A DNA stretch of 5,110 nucleotides from Candidatus Aegiribacteria sp. (GTDB taxonomy: Bacteria; Fermentibacterota; Fermentibacteria; Fermentibacterales; JCC-6), in assembly GCA_030600975.1 (NCBI GenBank), contig JAUVUL010000181.1, positions 1 to 5,110 on the forward strand, given 5' to 3'. The notes below the pieces were generated by a model that saw nothing but the letters and a program-made list of their open reading frames with translations, was not told the DNA's origin and did no database searches. The position numbers were made by a program, and so were the translations under genes. Numbering within the stretch: the stretch's first letter is position 1; the number at the start of each line of letters is the position of its first letter. This document shows, in pieces, positions 1 through 5,110 of the stretch.

Positions 1-142
1 ACAGTTGTGGATACTAGGCTTGCGAGTGCAGACTCCGCAGGCGTACTTCTACAGTACGTCGAGGACGGATGTGCGAGTAAAACGAAGTAGACGCTGCTGT
101 ATACGTCGCTGCAGTAAAATGCTGGTGAGATTTGCGGATTAG
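1..142 (+). repeat. Left copy of terminal inverted repeat (hairpin-rich, 118-bp box spacing)
   Basis: Reverse-complementing the window's last 141 bases gives a sequence that aligns to 2-142 without gaps. By hand count about 115 of 141 positions match, 60 of 62 across 10-71, and 27-71 is identical. Positions 40-60 form a hairpin: an 8-bp stem with one G-T pair and loop TCTAC. It is enclosed by TCCG (34-37) pairing with CGGA (66-69). A third hairpin, 112-116 with 120-124, is kept in this copy through a wobble pair, while the middle hairpin (90-110) is degraded. TGCTGGTG at 120-127 has a decayed partner at 2-9, 118 bp away. The copy probably continues beyond the window. The identity is direct observation; the nature of the repeat (dispersed, tandem or element end) is unknown. 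Confidence 0.88.
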
Positions 143-159
143 ATCAGGTTAACAAAATA

Positions 160-534
160 TTGAAAGAGGAGCGTCCAGAGAATTTTACCACAGCCTCATT
201 CGATTCACAGAATAGAGAACTGGTTATTGCTTTCACTTTTAATGGCGGATCAAATGAAGATAAAATTTTTGTTCTAAAATTCGAACAAGCTGTTGCGTTT
301 CATATCCCCTCTGTATTGCGCGAATATATTATTTTTCATCTTGCACCTTACACTGATGCCCATCAATATATCCGCGCAATAAGCTTTGATGAAGAAGAAT
401 TTGGAGAAAAAGGATATAAAATTGTCGTATTGTCTCAGCCCTTTGGCGATGAAACAGAATATTATATTGCTGCAGAGTCCGTACAATCTGAATGGATATC
501 CTATCAGGAAGGTAAAAGACAGTGGAATATTTAA
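160..534 (+). CDS. Hypothetical protein, 124 aa
   Basis: I do not recognise this protein. The reading frame follows a TAA at 115-117. The first usable start is TTG at 160, only 18 bp past the end of the left repeat alignment, and no strong Shine-Dalgarno precedes it. The product is soluble and acidic with no signal peptide or membrane segment. Its N-terminal half alternates beta-like stretches (residues about 20-27 and 36-41). A possible helix with HIPSVLREY (48-56) follows, and then an acidic stretch DEEEFGEK (77-84). The aromatic C-terminus ends in QWNI. It has the look of a small accessory-region protein. Because the start abuts the repeat, the original 5' end may have been replaced or truncated. 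It stands alone: the next gene on this strand begins 172 bp downstream. Codon use and composition look coding; the function is unknown. Confidence 0.6.
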   Translation: MKEERPENFTTASFDSQNRELVIAFTFNGGSNEDKIFVLKFEQAVAFHIPSVLREYIIFHLAPYTDAHQYIRAISFDEEEFGEKGYKIVVLSQPFGDETEYYIAAESVQSEWISYQEGKRQWNI

Positions 535-584
535 GAATAAAAAATAAGCAGATAACTACTCGATTGTGCTGACCTTTACCCGCC

Positions 585-603
585 GCCCTTTTCGGGCTTT
601 GGC
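585..603 (+). terminator. Weak stem-loop after the first gene, possible terminator
   Basis: GCCC (585-588) pairs with GGGC (594-597) around TTTTC. Upstream GCC (582-584) can pair with GGC (601-603) across a TTT bulge. It lies about 50 bp after the stop codon at 534. There is no T-tract after the stem, so intrinsic termination is uncertain. Confidence 0.25.
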
Positions 604-706
604 TACCGGCAGCTCATATCGGATGTTGTGGTAAGGAAAGCAAGAAGTGATGAAGAAGATCTACAAGATAGCCAGAAGGTGAGCTTTATTGTTCTGCTGA
701 GAAATT

Positions 707-1132
707 ATGAAACTAGAAATCAGACCAATTGAGCAAACCGACGAGGATGCCGTAATCCAGTTGTGGATTGAATGCGAGCTCGTCGTCCCATGGAATGACC
801 CACATCGCGATATTCAGCGGAAGCTTATGGTTCAGGCTGAGTTCTTTCTTGTCGGCTGTCTTGAGGGGAAAATCGTTGCTTCCGTCATGGCCGGATACGA
901 CGGTCATCGTGGTTGGATCAACTATCTTGCTGTCCGTCCACAGCATCAGCGTACGGGGTTTGCCACGGAAATGATGGACAAAGCAGAAACGCTTCTTCGG
1001 GCAGCAGGTTGCCCGAAGATCAACCTCCAAGTGCGAAGCACTAATGCTAAAGTGATTGAGTTTTACAAGAGCTTCGGGTTTTTGATAGACGATGTTACGA
1101 GTCTCGGAAAACGTTTGGAAACAGATGAATGA
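707..1132 (+). CDS. ypeA: GNAT family N-acetyltransferase, YpeA type
   Basis: This is a 141-aa single-domain cytoplasmic acetyltransferase of the Gcn5-related (GNAT) fold, which moves an acetyl group from acetyl-CoA to an amine; the substrate of the YpeA branch is not known to me. Family marks remembered from E. coli YpeA are present: PWNDP (28-32), GYDGHRG (63-69), and the beta4/acetyl-CoA loop YLAVRPQHQRTGFA (73-86) with the Q/RxxGxA signature at 81-86. AGCPKINLQV (100-109), the Asn at 113 and FYKSFGF (119-125) follow, and the C-terminal SLGKRL (132-137) is close to the E. coli sequence. Length matches the family. ATG 707 gives the usual MKLEIRPI opening; the ribosome site is weak (GAGA). 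It stands alone, with a 172-bp spacer before it and a convergent gene after it. It looks slightly more GC-rich than its neighbours, which hints at transfer but was not measured. Confidence 0.9.
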   Translation: MKLEIRPIEQTDEDAVIQLWIECELVVPWNDPHRDIQRKLMVQAEFFLVGCLEGKIVASVMAGYDGHRGWINYLAVRPQHQRTGFATEMMDKAETLLRAAGCPKINLQVRSTNAKVIEFYKSFGFLIDDVTSLGKRLETDE

Positions 1133-1175
1133 ACAGAACAAATGAATGCACTTTCTTAAAATGACCGCACCTATT

Positions 1176-1192
1176 TCTGAAAGTGATTCAGA
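1176..1192 (+). terminator. Hairpin after the acetyltransferase gene
   Basis: TCTGAA (1176-1181) and TTCAGA (1187-1192) form a perfect 6-bp stem with loop AGTGA, 43 bp after the stop. An overlapping alternative, CACTTTC (1149-1155) with GAAAGTG (1179-1185), is also perfect over 7 bp. There is no clear T-run after either, so a terminator role is only possible. Confidence 0.25.
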
Positions 1193-1265
1193 TCGTTGAT
1201 AGTTGATGAGTGGATAGAAACGGGAGTACAGAACCCACTTTCGGCCCTGCAATATTTGGAATAAG

Positions 1266-1283
1266 CTGGAAGAAATTCTTCAG
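1266..1283. terminator. Inverted repeat between convergent genes, possible bidirectional terminator
   Basis: GAAGA and TCTTC form a 5-bp stem around AAT, extended by CTG and CAG with one bulged G. It sits between the stops of the convergent acetyltransferase (1132) and YqcC-like (1307) genes, where a shared terminator is expected. T-tracts are poor on both strands, so the assignment rests mainly on location. Confidence 0.25.
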
Positions 1284-1306
1284 AAAGGTTATTCGACGGG
1301 ACTCTG

Positions 1307-1651
1307 TTATTCCCCCGTGATTAATTTATCGAATTGATCTAGTAAACGTAGTAATGGTTGTGCCTCTTCAACGAAGCTGTGATAGTTGTACGTCCTCATT
1401 GCCATAAGTCCAACCTGGCTTTGTTTTGGGTATTTACCTGTCTCGGCAGCTTCGCGTGCGTTAGGAATGAATACACATTGAAGCCACAACTCGAAAGATG
1501 GAGCTTCCAGGTAGTTAGTAACCGTAAAGACAGGCGGATTTTCAGACCAAAAATTGACTCTTCTCATCTCCGCTTCAATATCATCTAGCTTGGATAAAAC
1601 TTGCTTATCCTTCTCTGATGATTCCCTCCCGGATTTATCTGGCATACTCAT
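1307..1651 (-). CDS. yqcC: YqcC-like protein (DUF446)
   Basis: This is a small cytoplasmic helical protein of the YqcC/DUF446 family, whose biochemical role is not established. Counting from the furthest possible start at 1663, it has a Trp at 39 followed by NPP, the core PSFELWLQCVFIPNAR (55-70), then P79, and a QSQVGLMA segment (81-88). Compared from memory with E. coli YqcC (about 109 aa), the W-P spacing, the F-x-x-WLQ-x-x-x-IP core and the small-residue segment agree. Two starts compete. GTG at 1663 overlaps the AGG of the only Shine-Dalgarno (AGGTG, 1667-1663), so it is unlikely. ATG at 1651 lies 11 nt past that site and gives 114 residues, about the family size; ATG at 1645 is also possible. 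It is convergent with the acetyltransferase gene and divergent from the protease gene, so it has its own transcript. Confidence 0.85.
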   Translation of the reverse strand: MSMPDKSGRESSEKDKQVLSKLDDIEAEMRRVNFWSENPPVFTVTNYLEAPSFELWLQCVFIPNAREAAETGKYPKQSQVGLMAMRTYNYHSFVEEAQPLLRLLDQFDKLITGE

Positions 1652-1892
1652 ATCTATTTTCACACCTAACGTTTACGTTGTCCAGTGGTATGTGATCGAC
1701 ACAGTTACAAAGGTAATCCTGAGATTCTGGAGTTACCAAGAACCATACTGCGATTCAACCCGCTTGGGAACCCCAAAACCCGCATCTTTCCTGGATCGAG
1801 ATTGGATTAGGAGTCGGCTCTTCCTGATTTAGTTGGCTTGTATACCCAAGTACGCATTTCCATTTCAGGATAGTTATCAGTCATTCGTGACA

Positions 1893-1922
1893 TTGACCGT
1901 GTCGAAGTACTGTATGTATGAT
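1893..1922 (+). promoter_or_regulatory. Sigma70-like promoter, probably for the C25-like protease gene
   Basis: TTGACC (1893-1898) and TATGAT (1917-1922) each match five of six consensus bases and are separated by 18 bp. Transcription would begin near 1929, giving a leader of about 140 nt before the ATG at 2069. A second TTGACC at 2011-2016 has no matching -10 box. The consensus assumes a standard housekeeping sigma factor; Bacteroidetes proper use a different one. Confidence 0.45.
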
Positions 1923-2056
1923 CAGTTCAGGTAGAAAATTAGGGTTCATTTCGAATCATCTGAGCATAATCCGGAACTCTAATGTGGACAGTGACTAATC
2001 AGTTTTGGTATTGACCTGATCAAAGAGTTTGAATTTCAGGAATAGGCTACATTATT

Positions 2057-2065
2057 AAGGGAGGG
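2057..2065 (+). promoter_or_regulatory. Strong Shine-Dalgarno fixing the protease start
   Basis: AAGGGAGGG is the best ribosome site in the window. It supports ATG 2069 or the ATG two codons later at 2075. The frame closes upstream with TGA at 2030-2032, and no other ATG, GTG or TTG lies between, so the protein cannot start earlier. Confidence 0.7.
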
Positions 2066-2068
2066 CTC

Positions 2069-3583
2069 ATGTTAATGCTACTATTTGCTTTAATTCTGAG
2101 TACTGGTTCTGATTACGATTATTCCAGTGTTGTTATGACAACGTATCCGGAAGGATATATTCCTGAAACAATGGAGGAATGGCAGGTGACACAATCTACA
2201 CCTGTTCCGCTGATTGTGAATACAGTTCTGAAAACCGGTTCCGAACGGGATGAAACCGGCTTTCTGGTGATTTTCGAGAATGGACTTGTTTCTGCTGTTG
2301 GTTCAGTTCTGATCGAACAATGGGCTGCAGATATAAGCTGCAATGGGCTTACCGTGGAAGTCGTGGAAATCACCTACAGCACTCCGGAGGAATTGAAAGA
2401 TTACCTCATACTCTGCTATGGGAATGGCCTGGAGGGTGCTGTTCTAGTTGGAGACCTTCCGGTTGCCTGGTTGATGATAGACAATGAGTTCATAGATTCG
2501 AGTGAAGAGTTCCCATCCGACTACTATTTTATGGATCTGAACGGAAACTGGCAGGATTTGTGGATCGGATATCCGTCCGGGGGAGTATCTGGTCAGGACG
2601 GGAAATACGATACTTTTTCAGGAGAACTTGATCCTGAGATTTACATCGGCAGGATTCTTACAAGCAATCTTGGAGATGAAATATCACTTATAACATCATA
2701 TCTTAATCAGAATCACAGCTGGCGCGATGAGGGTGATACTGAACCTCTTCAGGCTCTCTGTTATGTTGATGACGACTGGGCTTTCTACGGTCCAGGTTAC
2801 CAGCAGGATATGCAGCTGCTGTATTCCAATACAGATCTTGTTAACAATAATGAATTAACTTCCGACTCTGATTATGAGAGCGTTCGCCTGCCGGCAAGTT
2901 ATTCCTGGATTAGTCCTTTTGTTCATTCATGCCCTTCTTATCACCTCTGGTATCCAGGAATGTATCCAACGTACAATTATGAAGTTGCTGCAATACAACC
3001 ACCCGCTCACTTCTATAACCTGTTTGCATGTTCCAATTGTAGATTTACTACCAGCGATTATATGGGTGGAACATATGTTTTTCTGAACACCAATGGCCTT
3101 GCTGCTGTGGGAAGTACTAAATCCGGCGCCATGCTTCGGTTCGCTTATTTCTATGAACCCATGGGTAACGACGGATCAATTGGCGAAGGATTCAGAGATT
3201 GGTGGAGTTATATAACCTCTAATGGATTTACAGGACACGAGAAATCATGGCATCTGGGAATGACCCTGATTGGAGACCCTACTCTGGTACCATCGATGGC
3301 ATTTGTATCAGTTTCGGAAGATGAAAACCCTTTATCGCAATCAGTGTATATATCCGTTGTGACCAATCCCTGTTTAGAAACAGCCATATTCCATACAGGG
3401 AATATGGAAGAAGGGCTACTCAGGATCTGGGATATTTCCGGTAGAATAATTGATGAGATGATCTGCAACTCAGAGGAGATCCTGCTTGATGTTTCTACAT
3501 ACAGTCCGGGAATATATCTGGTCGAGCTCATTCCTGCAGGAGGAACCACCAGATTCTGCACAAGGTTCACCGTGCTTCACTGA
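2069..3583 (+). CDS. Secreted C25 (gingipain-like) cysteine protease with T9SS sorting domain
   Basis: This is a 504-aa secreted protein. Residues 1-14 are a short hydrophobic signal peptide that oddly lacks a basic residue. A caspase-like fold of the C25 family follows: GAVLVGDLPVAW (123-134), the acidic strand SDYYFMDLNGNW (150-161), and PEIYIGRI (189-196). The candidate catalytic His is H286 in FVHSCPSYH, with the Cys at C321 in NLFACSNCRF. Their 35-residue spacing is close to the His/Cys pair of gingipain R. GLAAVGSTKSG (343-353) and LGMTLIGDPTL (396-406) complete the domain. Residues about 425-504 form a T9SS type A sorting domain, with TNP (432-434), WDISGRI (454-460) and SPGIYLVEL (479-487), so the protein should cross the outer membrane by the type IX system. 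It is monocistronic with its own promoter. Peptidase activity is inferred; C25-like proteins in candidate phyla may be divergent. Confidence 0.88.
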   Translation: MLMLLFALILSTGSDYDYSSVVMTTYPEGYIPETMEEWQVTQSTPVPLIVNTVLKTGSERDETGFLVIFENGLVSAVGSVLIEQWAADISCNGLTVEVVEITYSTPEELKDYLILCYGNGLEGAVLVGDLPVAWLMIDNEFIDSSEEFPSDYYFMDLNGNWQDLWIGYPSGGVSGQDGKYDTFSGELDPEIYIGRILTSNLGDEISLITSYLNQNHSWRDEGDTEPLQALCYVDDDWAFYGPGYQQDMQLLYSNTDLVNNNELTSDSDYESVRLPASYSWISPFVHSCPSYHLWYPGMYPTYNYEVAAIQPPAHFYNLFACSNCRFTTSDYMGGTYVFLNTNGLAAVGSTKSGAMLRFAYFYEPMGNDGSIGEGFRDWWSYITSNGFTGHEKSWHLGMTLIGDPTLVPSMAFVSVSEDENPLSQSVYISVVTNPCLETAIFHTGNMEEGLLRIWDISGRIIDEMICNSEEILLDVSTYSPGIYLVELIPAGGTTRFCTRFTVLH

Positions 3584-3627
3584 AGGAATAAAGTCATTCG
3601 CCGCGATTCCGTTATTCGGAGAGCCTG

Positions 3628-3642
3628 AAGAACGATGTTCTT
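3628..3642 (+). terminator. Stem-loop after the protease gene
   Basis: AAGAAC and GTTCTT form a perfect 6-bp stem with loop GAT, 45 bp past the stop codon at 3583. It is flanked by CCTG and TGAGG, which can extend the stem imperfectly, and followed by a T-rich stretch. It is a plausible but weak intrinsic terminator. Confidence 0.35.
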
Positions 3643-3730
3643 TCTGAGGGTTTATATAAGTATGAGTCCGATAAGGCGCATACTTTCCTGTAGCCGGACA
3701 ACATATATTAAGTTGATTAAAATAAAAACA

Positions 3731-3744
3731 ATTCAGTACTGAAT
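3731..3744. promoter_or_regulatory. Perfect 14-bp palindrome upstream of the membrane-protein gene
   Basis: ATTCAGTACTGAAT is a perfect palindrome starting 60 bp before the ATG at 3791, set in an AT-rich stretch (3706-3732) of promoter-like composition. Its size and place fit an operator for a dimeric repressor. A TTGATT at 3713-3718 has no good -10 partner, so no promoter is assigned. Regulation is inferred from symmetry and position only. Confidence 0.35.
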
Positions 3745-3790
3745 GACGAGTTAATTCAGCATCAAGAAAAATGGGTATCTGGTAAGTAGC

Positions 3791-4888
3791 ATGTTTAAAA
3801 TAGTACTATTGGTTATATACTCTGCTATCAATGCGCTGTTTGTGTTTAAATACAGTTTACGTATAACGGAGCATAACAGTCAGGCTGCTTTTCTTTATCT
3901 GCTTCTTCTGACTACTGGTATAACGTGCCTATATTCAACAACTGCCTTGAATATTCTTAGAAAATTATCAGCGAAAACATACTGGTGGATCATTGGTGTC
4001 TTCAGTACAATGTTTATTATGACCCTGCTTATCATCGATCCAGATACGATTCTGGTTACTCGGTATGCAGCACTGAACGAATGGATCGGTAATGTGCTTC
4101 ACGGAGTATATCCTTACGGGACAGAGATTCTCCCGAGTGGATTCCCGGGTCTGTTTATTCTGGCATTTCCGTTTTATCTACTGGGTGATGTAGGATACAT
4201 GCAGATATTCAGTTTTATCCTGTTCGGCTGGCTTGTGTATCGAAAGTATCCCGATAATGAAAATAAGTACATAATCCTGCTTCTGCTCATTACATCACCG
4301 ATATTTCTGTTTGAAATCATTGTCCGGAGCGATCTGTTCAGCAATATCGTAATCGCACTTGCCATGGTTGAACTTTATCAGAACAAATCTGGTGAACGTG
4401 GGTACATGCGAATAATTACGGCAGGTGCATGTGCCGGTTTGATACTTTCAACACGAGGGATAATTTTACTCATTCTGCTGCCATATTTTATCTACCGGTT
4501 CAAGAACGATATCAAGAGTGGATTATGTTTCGCCGGTACCGGCGTCCTGGTTTTCCTGCTGACAGTTCTACCTTTTTATCTATGGAATCCTGCGAAATTT
4601 ATTGAATTCGGATCGTTTTCCGTTCAGGGGAGATATATCCCCTTATGGATTTTCGCCATCATTTTAGTTGTACAGGCTGTCTGGTCTGCAAAAGCAGGGT
4701 CATTAAGGGATCTGTATGTCATTTGCATGTTTGCGAATTTTACTGTCATATTGACGGCATTTCTTCTTGAGATAGGGGAGGAAGGTTTCTTCCACGTTAT
4801 CTATCAGGGCGGTTTTGATATATCATATTTTATCTTCCCGCTTCCATTTCTATTACTTCTGATACCTGAGAAAAGTGATGATAAATAA
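3791..4888 (+). CDS. Polytopic membrane protein, probable GT-C (GT87-like) glycosyltransferase
   Basis: This 365-aa inner-membrane protein has about 10-12 hydrophobic segments, roughly at 3-21, 31-50, 64-82, 117-134, 137-150, 160-176, 183-196, 222-236, 244-262, 282-299, 307-327 and 344-358. Between the third and fourth is a hydrophilic loop with DPD (83-85), RYAALNEW (91-98), GVYPYG (105-110) and LPSGFPG (114-120). An acidic DxD-like motif in an early outward loop followed by a PYG/P-G-P element is typical of GT-C enzymes, which take sugars from polyprenyl-phosphate donors. STRGIILLILLPY (220-232) and the C-terminal DISYFIFPLPFLLL (343-356) resemble GT87/PIG-M-like proteins. ATG 3791 is preceded by a modest GGTAAG at 4-nt spacing. 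It is separated from the protease by 207 bp and ends just before the right repeat block. Family assignment is by pattern; substrate unknown. Confidence 0.65.
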   Translation: MFKIVLLVIYSAINALFVFKYSLRITEHNSQAAFLYLLLLTTGITCLYSTTALNILRKLSAKTYWWIIGVFSTMFIMTLLIIDPDTILVTRYAALNEWIGNVLHGVYPYGTEILPSGFPGLFILAFPFYLLGDVGYMQIFSFILFGWLVYRKYPDNENKYIILLLLITSPIFLFEIIVRSDLFSNIVIALAMVELYQNKSGERGYMRIITAGACAGLILSTRGIILLILLPYFIYRFKNDIKSGLCFAGTGVLVFLLTVLPFYLWNPAKFIEFGSFSVQGRYIPLWIFAIILVVQAVWSAKAGSLRDLYVICMFANFTVILTAFLLEIGEEGFFHVIYQGGFDISYFIFPLPFLLLLIPEKSDDK

Positions 4889-4904
4889 CACTGTGATATA
4901 AAAT

Positions 4905-4969
4905 CGCAAAATGCCCTCGTTACACTCGTCCTGAAACATGCAGCAGGAGCCAACCAGGCATTTAAACTG
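4905..4969 (-). repeat. Structured block next to the right repeat copy
   Basis: Between the membrane-protein gene and the right repeat lies a second foldable block. AAATGCC (4909-4915) pairs perfectly with GGCATTT (4957-4963). Inside, GTT (4919-4921) faces AAC (4952-4954), and TCCTG (4929-4933) pairs with CAGGA (4944-4948) around a 10-nt loop. The block directly continues the 4970-5110 repeat and may be part of the same unit. The left copy has no clear equivalent beyond weak similarity to about 155. It could act as a terminator-like structure for the upstream gene, but there is no T-run, so that is speculation. Confidence 0.5.
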
Positions 4970-5110
4970 CTAGCCCGCATAAATCACCAGCATTCTGCTG
5001 CAACGCCGTATATGCAGGCGTCTACTGCGTTATGCTCATGCATCCGTCCTCGACGTACTGTAGAAGTACGCCTGCGGAGTCTGCAATCGCAAGCCTTGTA
5101 TCCACCAGCA
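4970..5110 (-). repeat. Right copy of terminal inverted repeat
   Basis: This is the inverted partner of 2-142 and the better-preserved copy, judged by its intact hairpins. Read on the minus strand it holds three stem-loops in order. The first, at 5052-5072, has an 8-bp stem and loop TCTAC, embraced by TCCG/CGGA and TGCA/TGCA pairs. The second, at 5002-5022, pairs GACGCC with GGCGTT around a 9-nt loop. The third, at 4988-5000, pairs CAGCA with TGCTG around GAA. The box CACCAGCA (plus-strand reading) occurs at 4985-4992 and again at 5103-5110, exactly 118 bp apart, and both are followed on the minus strand by a GGCTnGC motif. This suggests a repeat unit that may be tandemly arrayed past the window edge. 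Confidence 0.88.

Larger units (their letters stand above)
1652..2068. other. Non-coding stretch between the yqcC-like and protease genes
   Basis: About 400 bp separate two divergent genes. I find no convincing gene on either strand; the open frame crossing 1554-1832 has no recognisable content and overlaps the yqcC-like gene antisense. The stretch holds the promoter at 1893-1922, the protease ribosome site, and a GTTAGGT heptamer (minus strand, 1670-1664) abutting the yqcC-like start. I see no RNA gene or riboswitch here. Confidence 0.6.

Noticed and set aside
650..682. Ten-codon ORF (MKKIYKIARR) just upstream of the acetyltransferase gene, possible leader peptide
   Set aside because: It is too short to judge, its AAGGA is 12 nt away, and no attenuator-like hairpins link it to the downstream start.
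713..1252. Long minus-strand open frame opposite the acetyltransferase gene
   Set aside because: It is antisense to a clearly recognised YpeA-type protein and its translation resembles no family I know.
1554..1832. Plus-strand open frame of 92 codons in the gap before the protease
   Set aside because: It overlaps the yqcC-like gene antisense, lacks a ribosome site and has no recognisable content.
3666..3699. GTCCG/CGGAC pairing with an inner AGG/CCT pair as a structured RNA leader
   Set aside because: The stem is only 5 bp around a long loop, which is expected by chance in a 200-bp gap.
4905..5110. Right repeat as an integron attC site
   Set aside because: GTT and AAC arms occur in the wrong order (GTT first on both strands) in the 4909-4963 fold, and the AAC...GTT pair around 5002-5030 does not fit RYYYAAC/GTTRRRY.
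1..5110. CRISPR array, or an insertion sequence with its own transposase
   Set aside because: There are no regularly spaced 25-40 bp direct repeats with spacers, and no open frame of transposase type between the inverted repeats.

Overview
The window looks like chromosomal sequence from an uncultured bacterium of the FCB (Fibrobacteres-Chlorobi-Bacteroidetes) type. The main clue is the protein at 2069-3583, a gingipain-like (C25) protease ending in a type IX secretion (T9SS) sorting domain, a combination typical of that superphylum. The compact C25-like form and moderate GC would fit a candidate phylum such as Fermentibacterota, but that placement is recall and inference. No rRNA, tRNA, CRISPR array, transposase or integrase gene was found.

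Layout: (a) 1-142 and 4970-5110 are two diverged copies of one repeat in inverted orientation. By hand they align without gaps over 141 positions with about 82% identity, including 45 consecutive identical bases. They frame the whole window. The right copy carries a further structured block at about 4905-4969. (b) 160-534 is a small unrecognised gene starting directly inside the left repeat. (c) 707-1132 encodes a YpeA-type GNAT acetyltransferase and 1307-1651 (minus strand) a YqcC/DUF446 protein; the two converge. (d) 1652-2068 is a non-coding stretch with one good sigma70-like promoter. (e) 2069-3583 encodes the secreted C25-like protease. (f) 3791-4888 encodes a polytopic membrane protein resembling GT-C (GT87-like) glycosyltransferases.

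The left three genes are short and in mixed orientation, with long spacers and no shared operon. They look like accessory cargo. The right two look like ordinary cell-envelope and secretion genes, each with its own leader. Nothing in the sequence ties the five into one pathway. The most unusual feature is the hairpin-rich inverted repeat at both edges, with an internal TGCTGGTG box recurring at 118 bp. It may be a dispersed or tandem extragenic repeat, the ends of a non-autonomous element, or simply the place where an assembly broke. The sequence alone does not decide between these.
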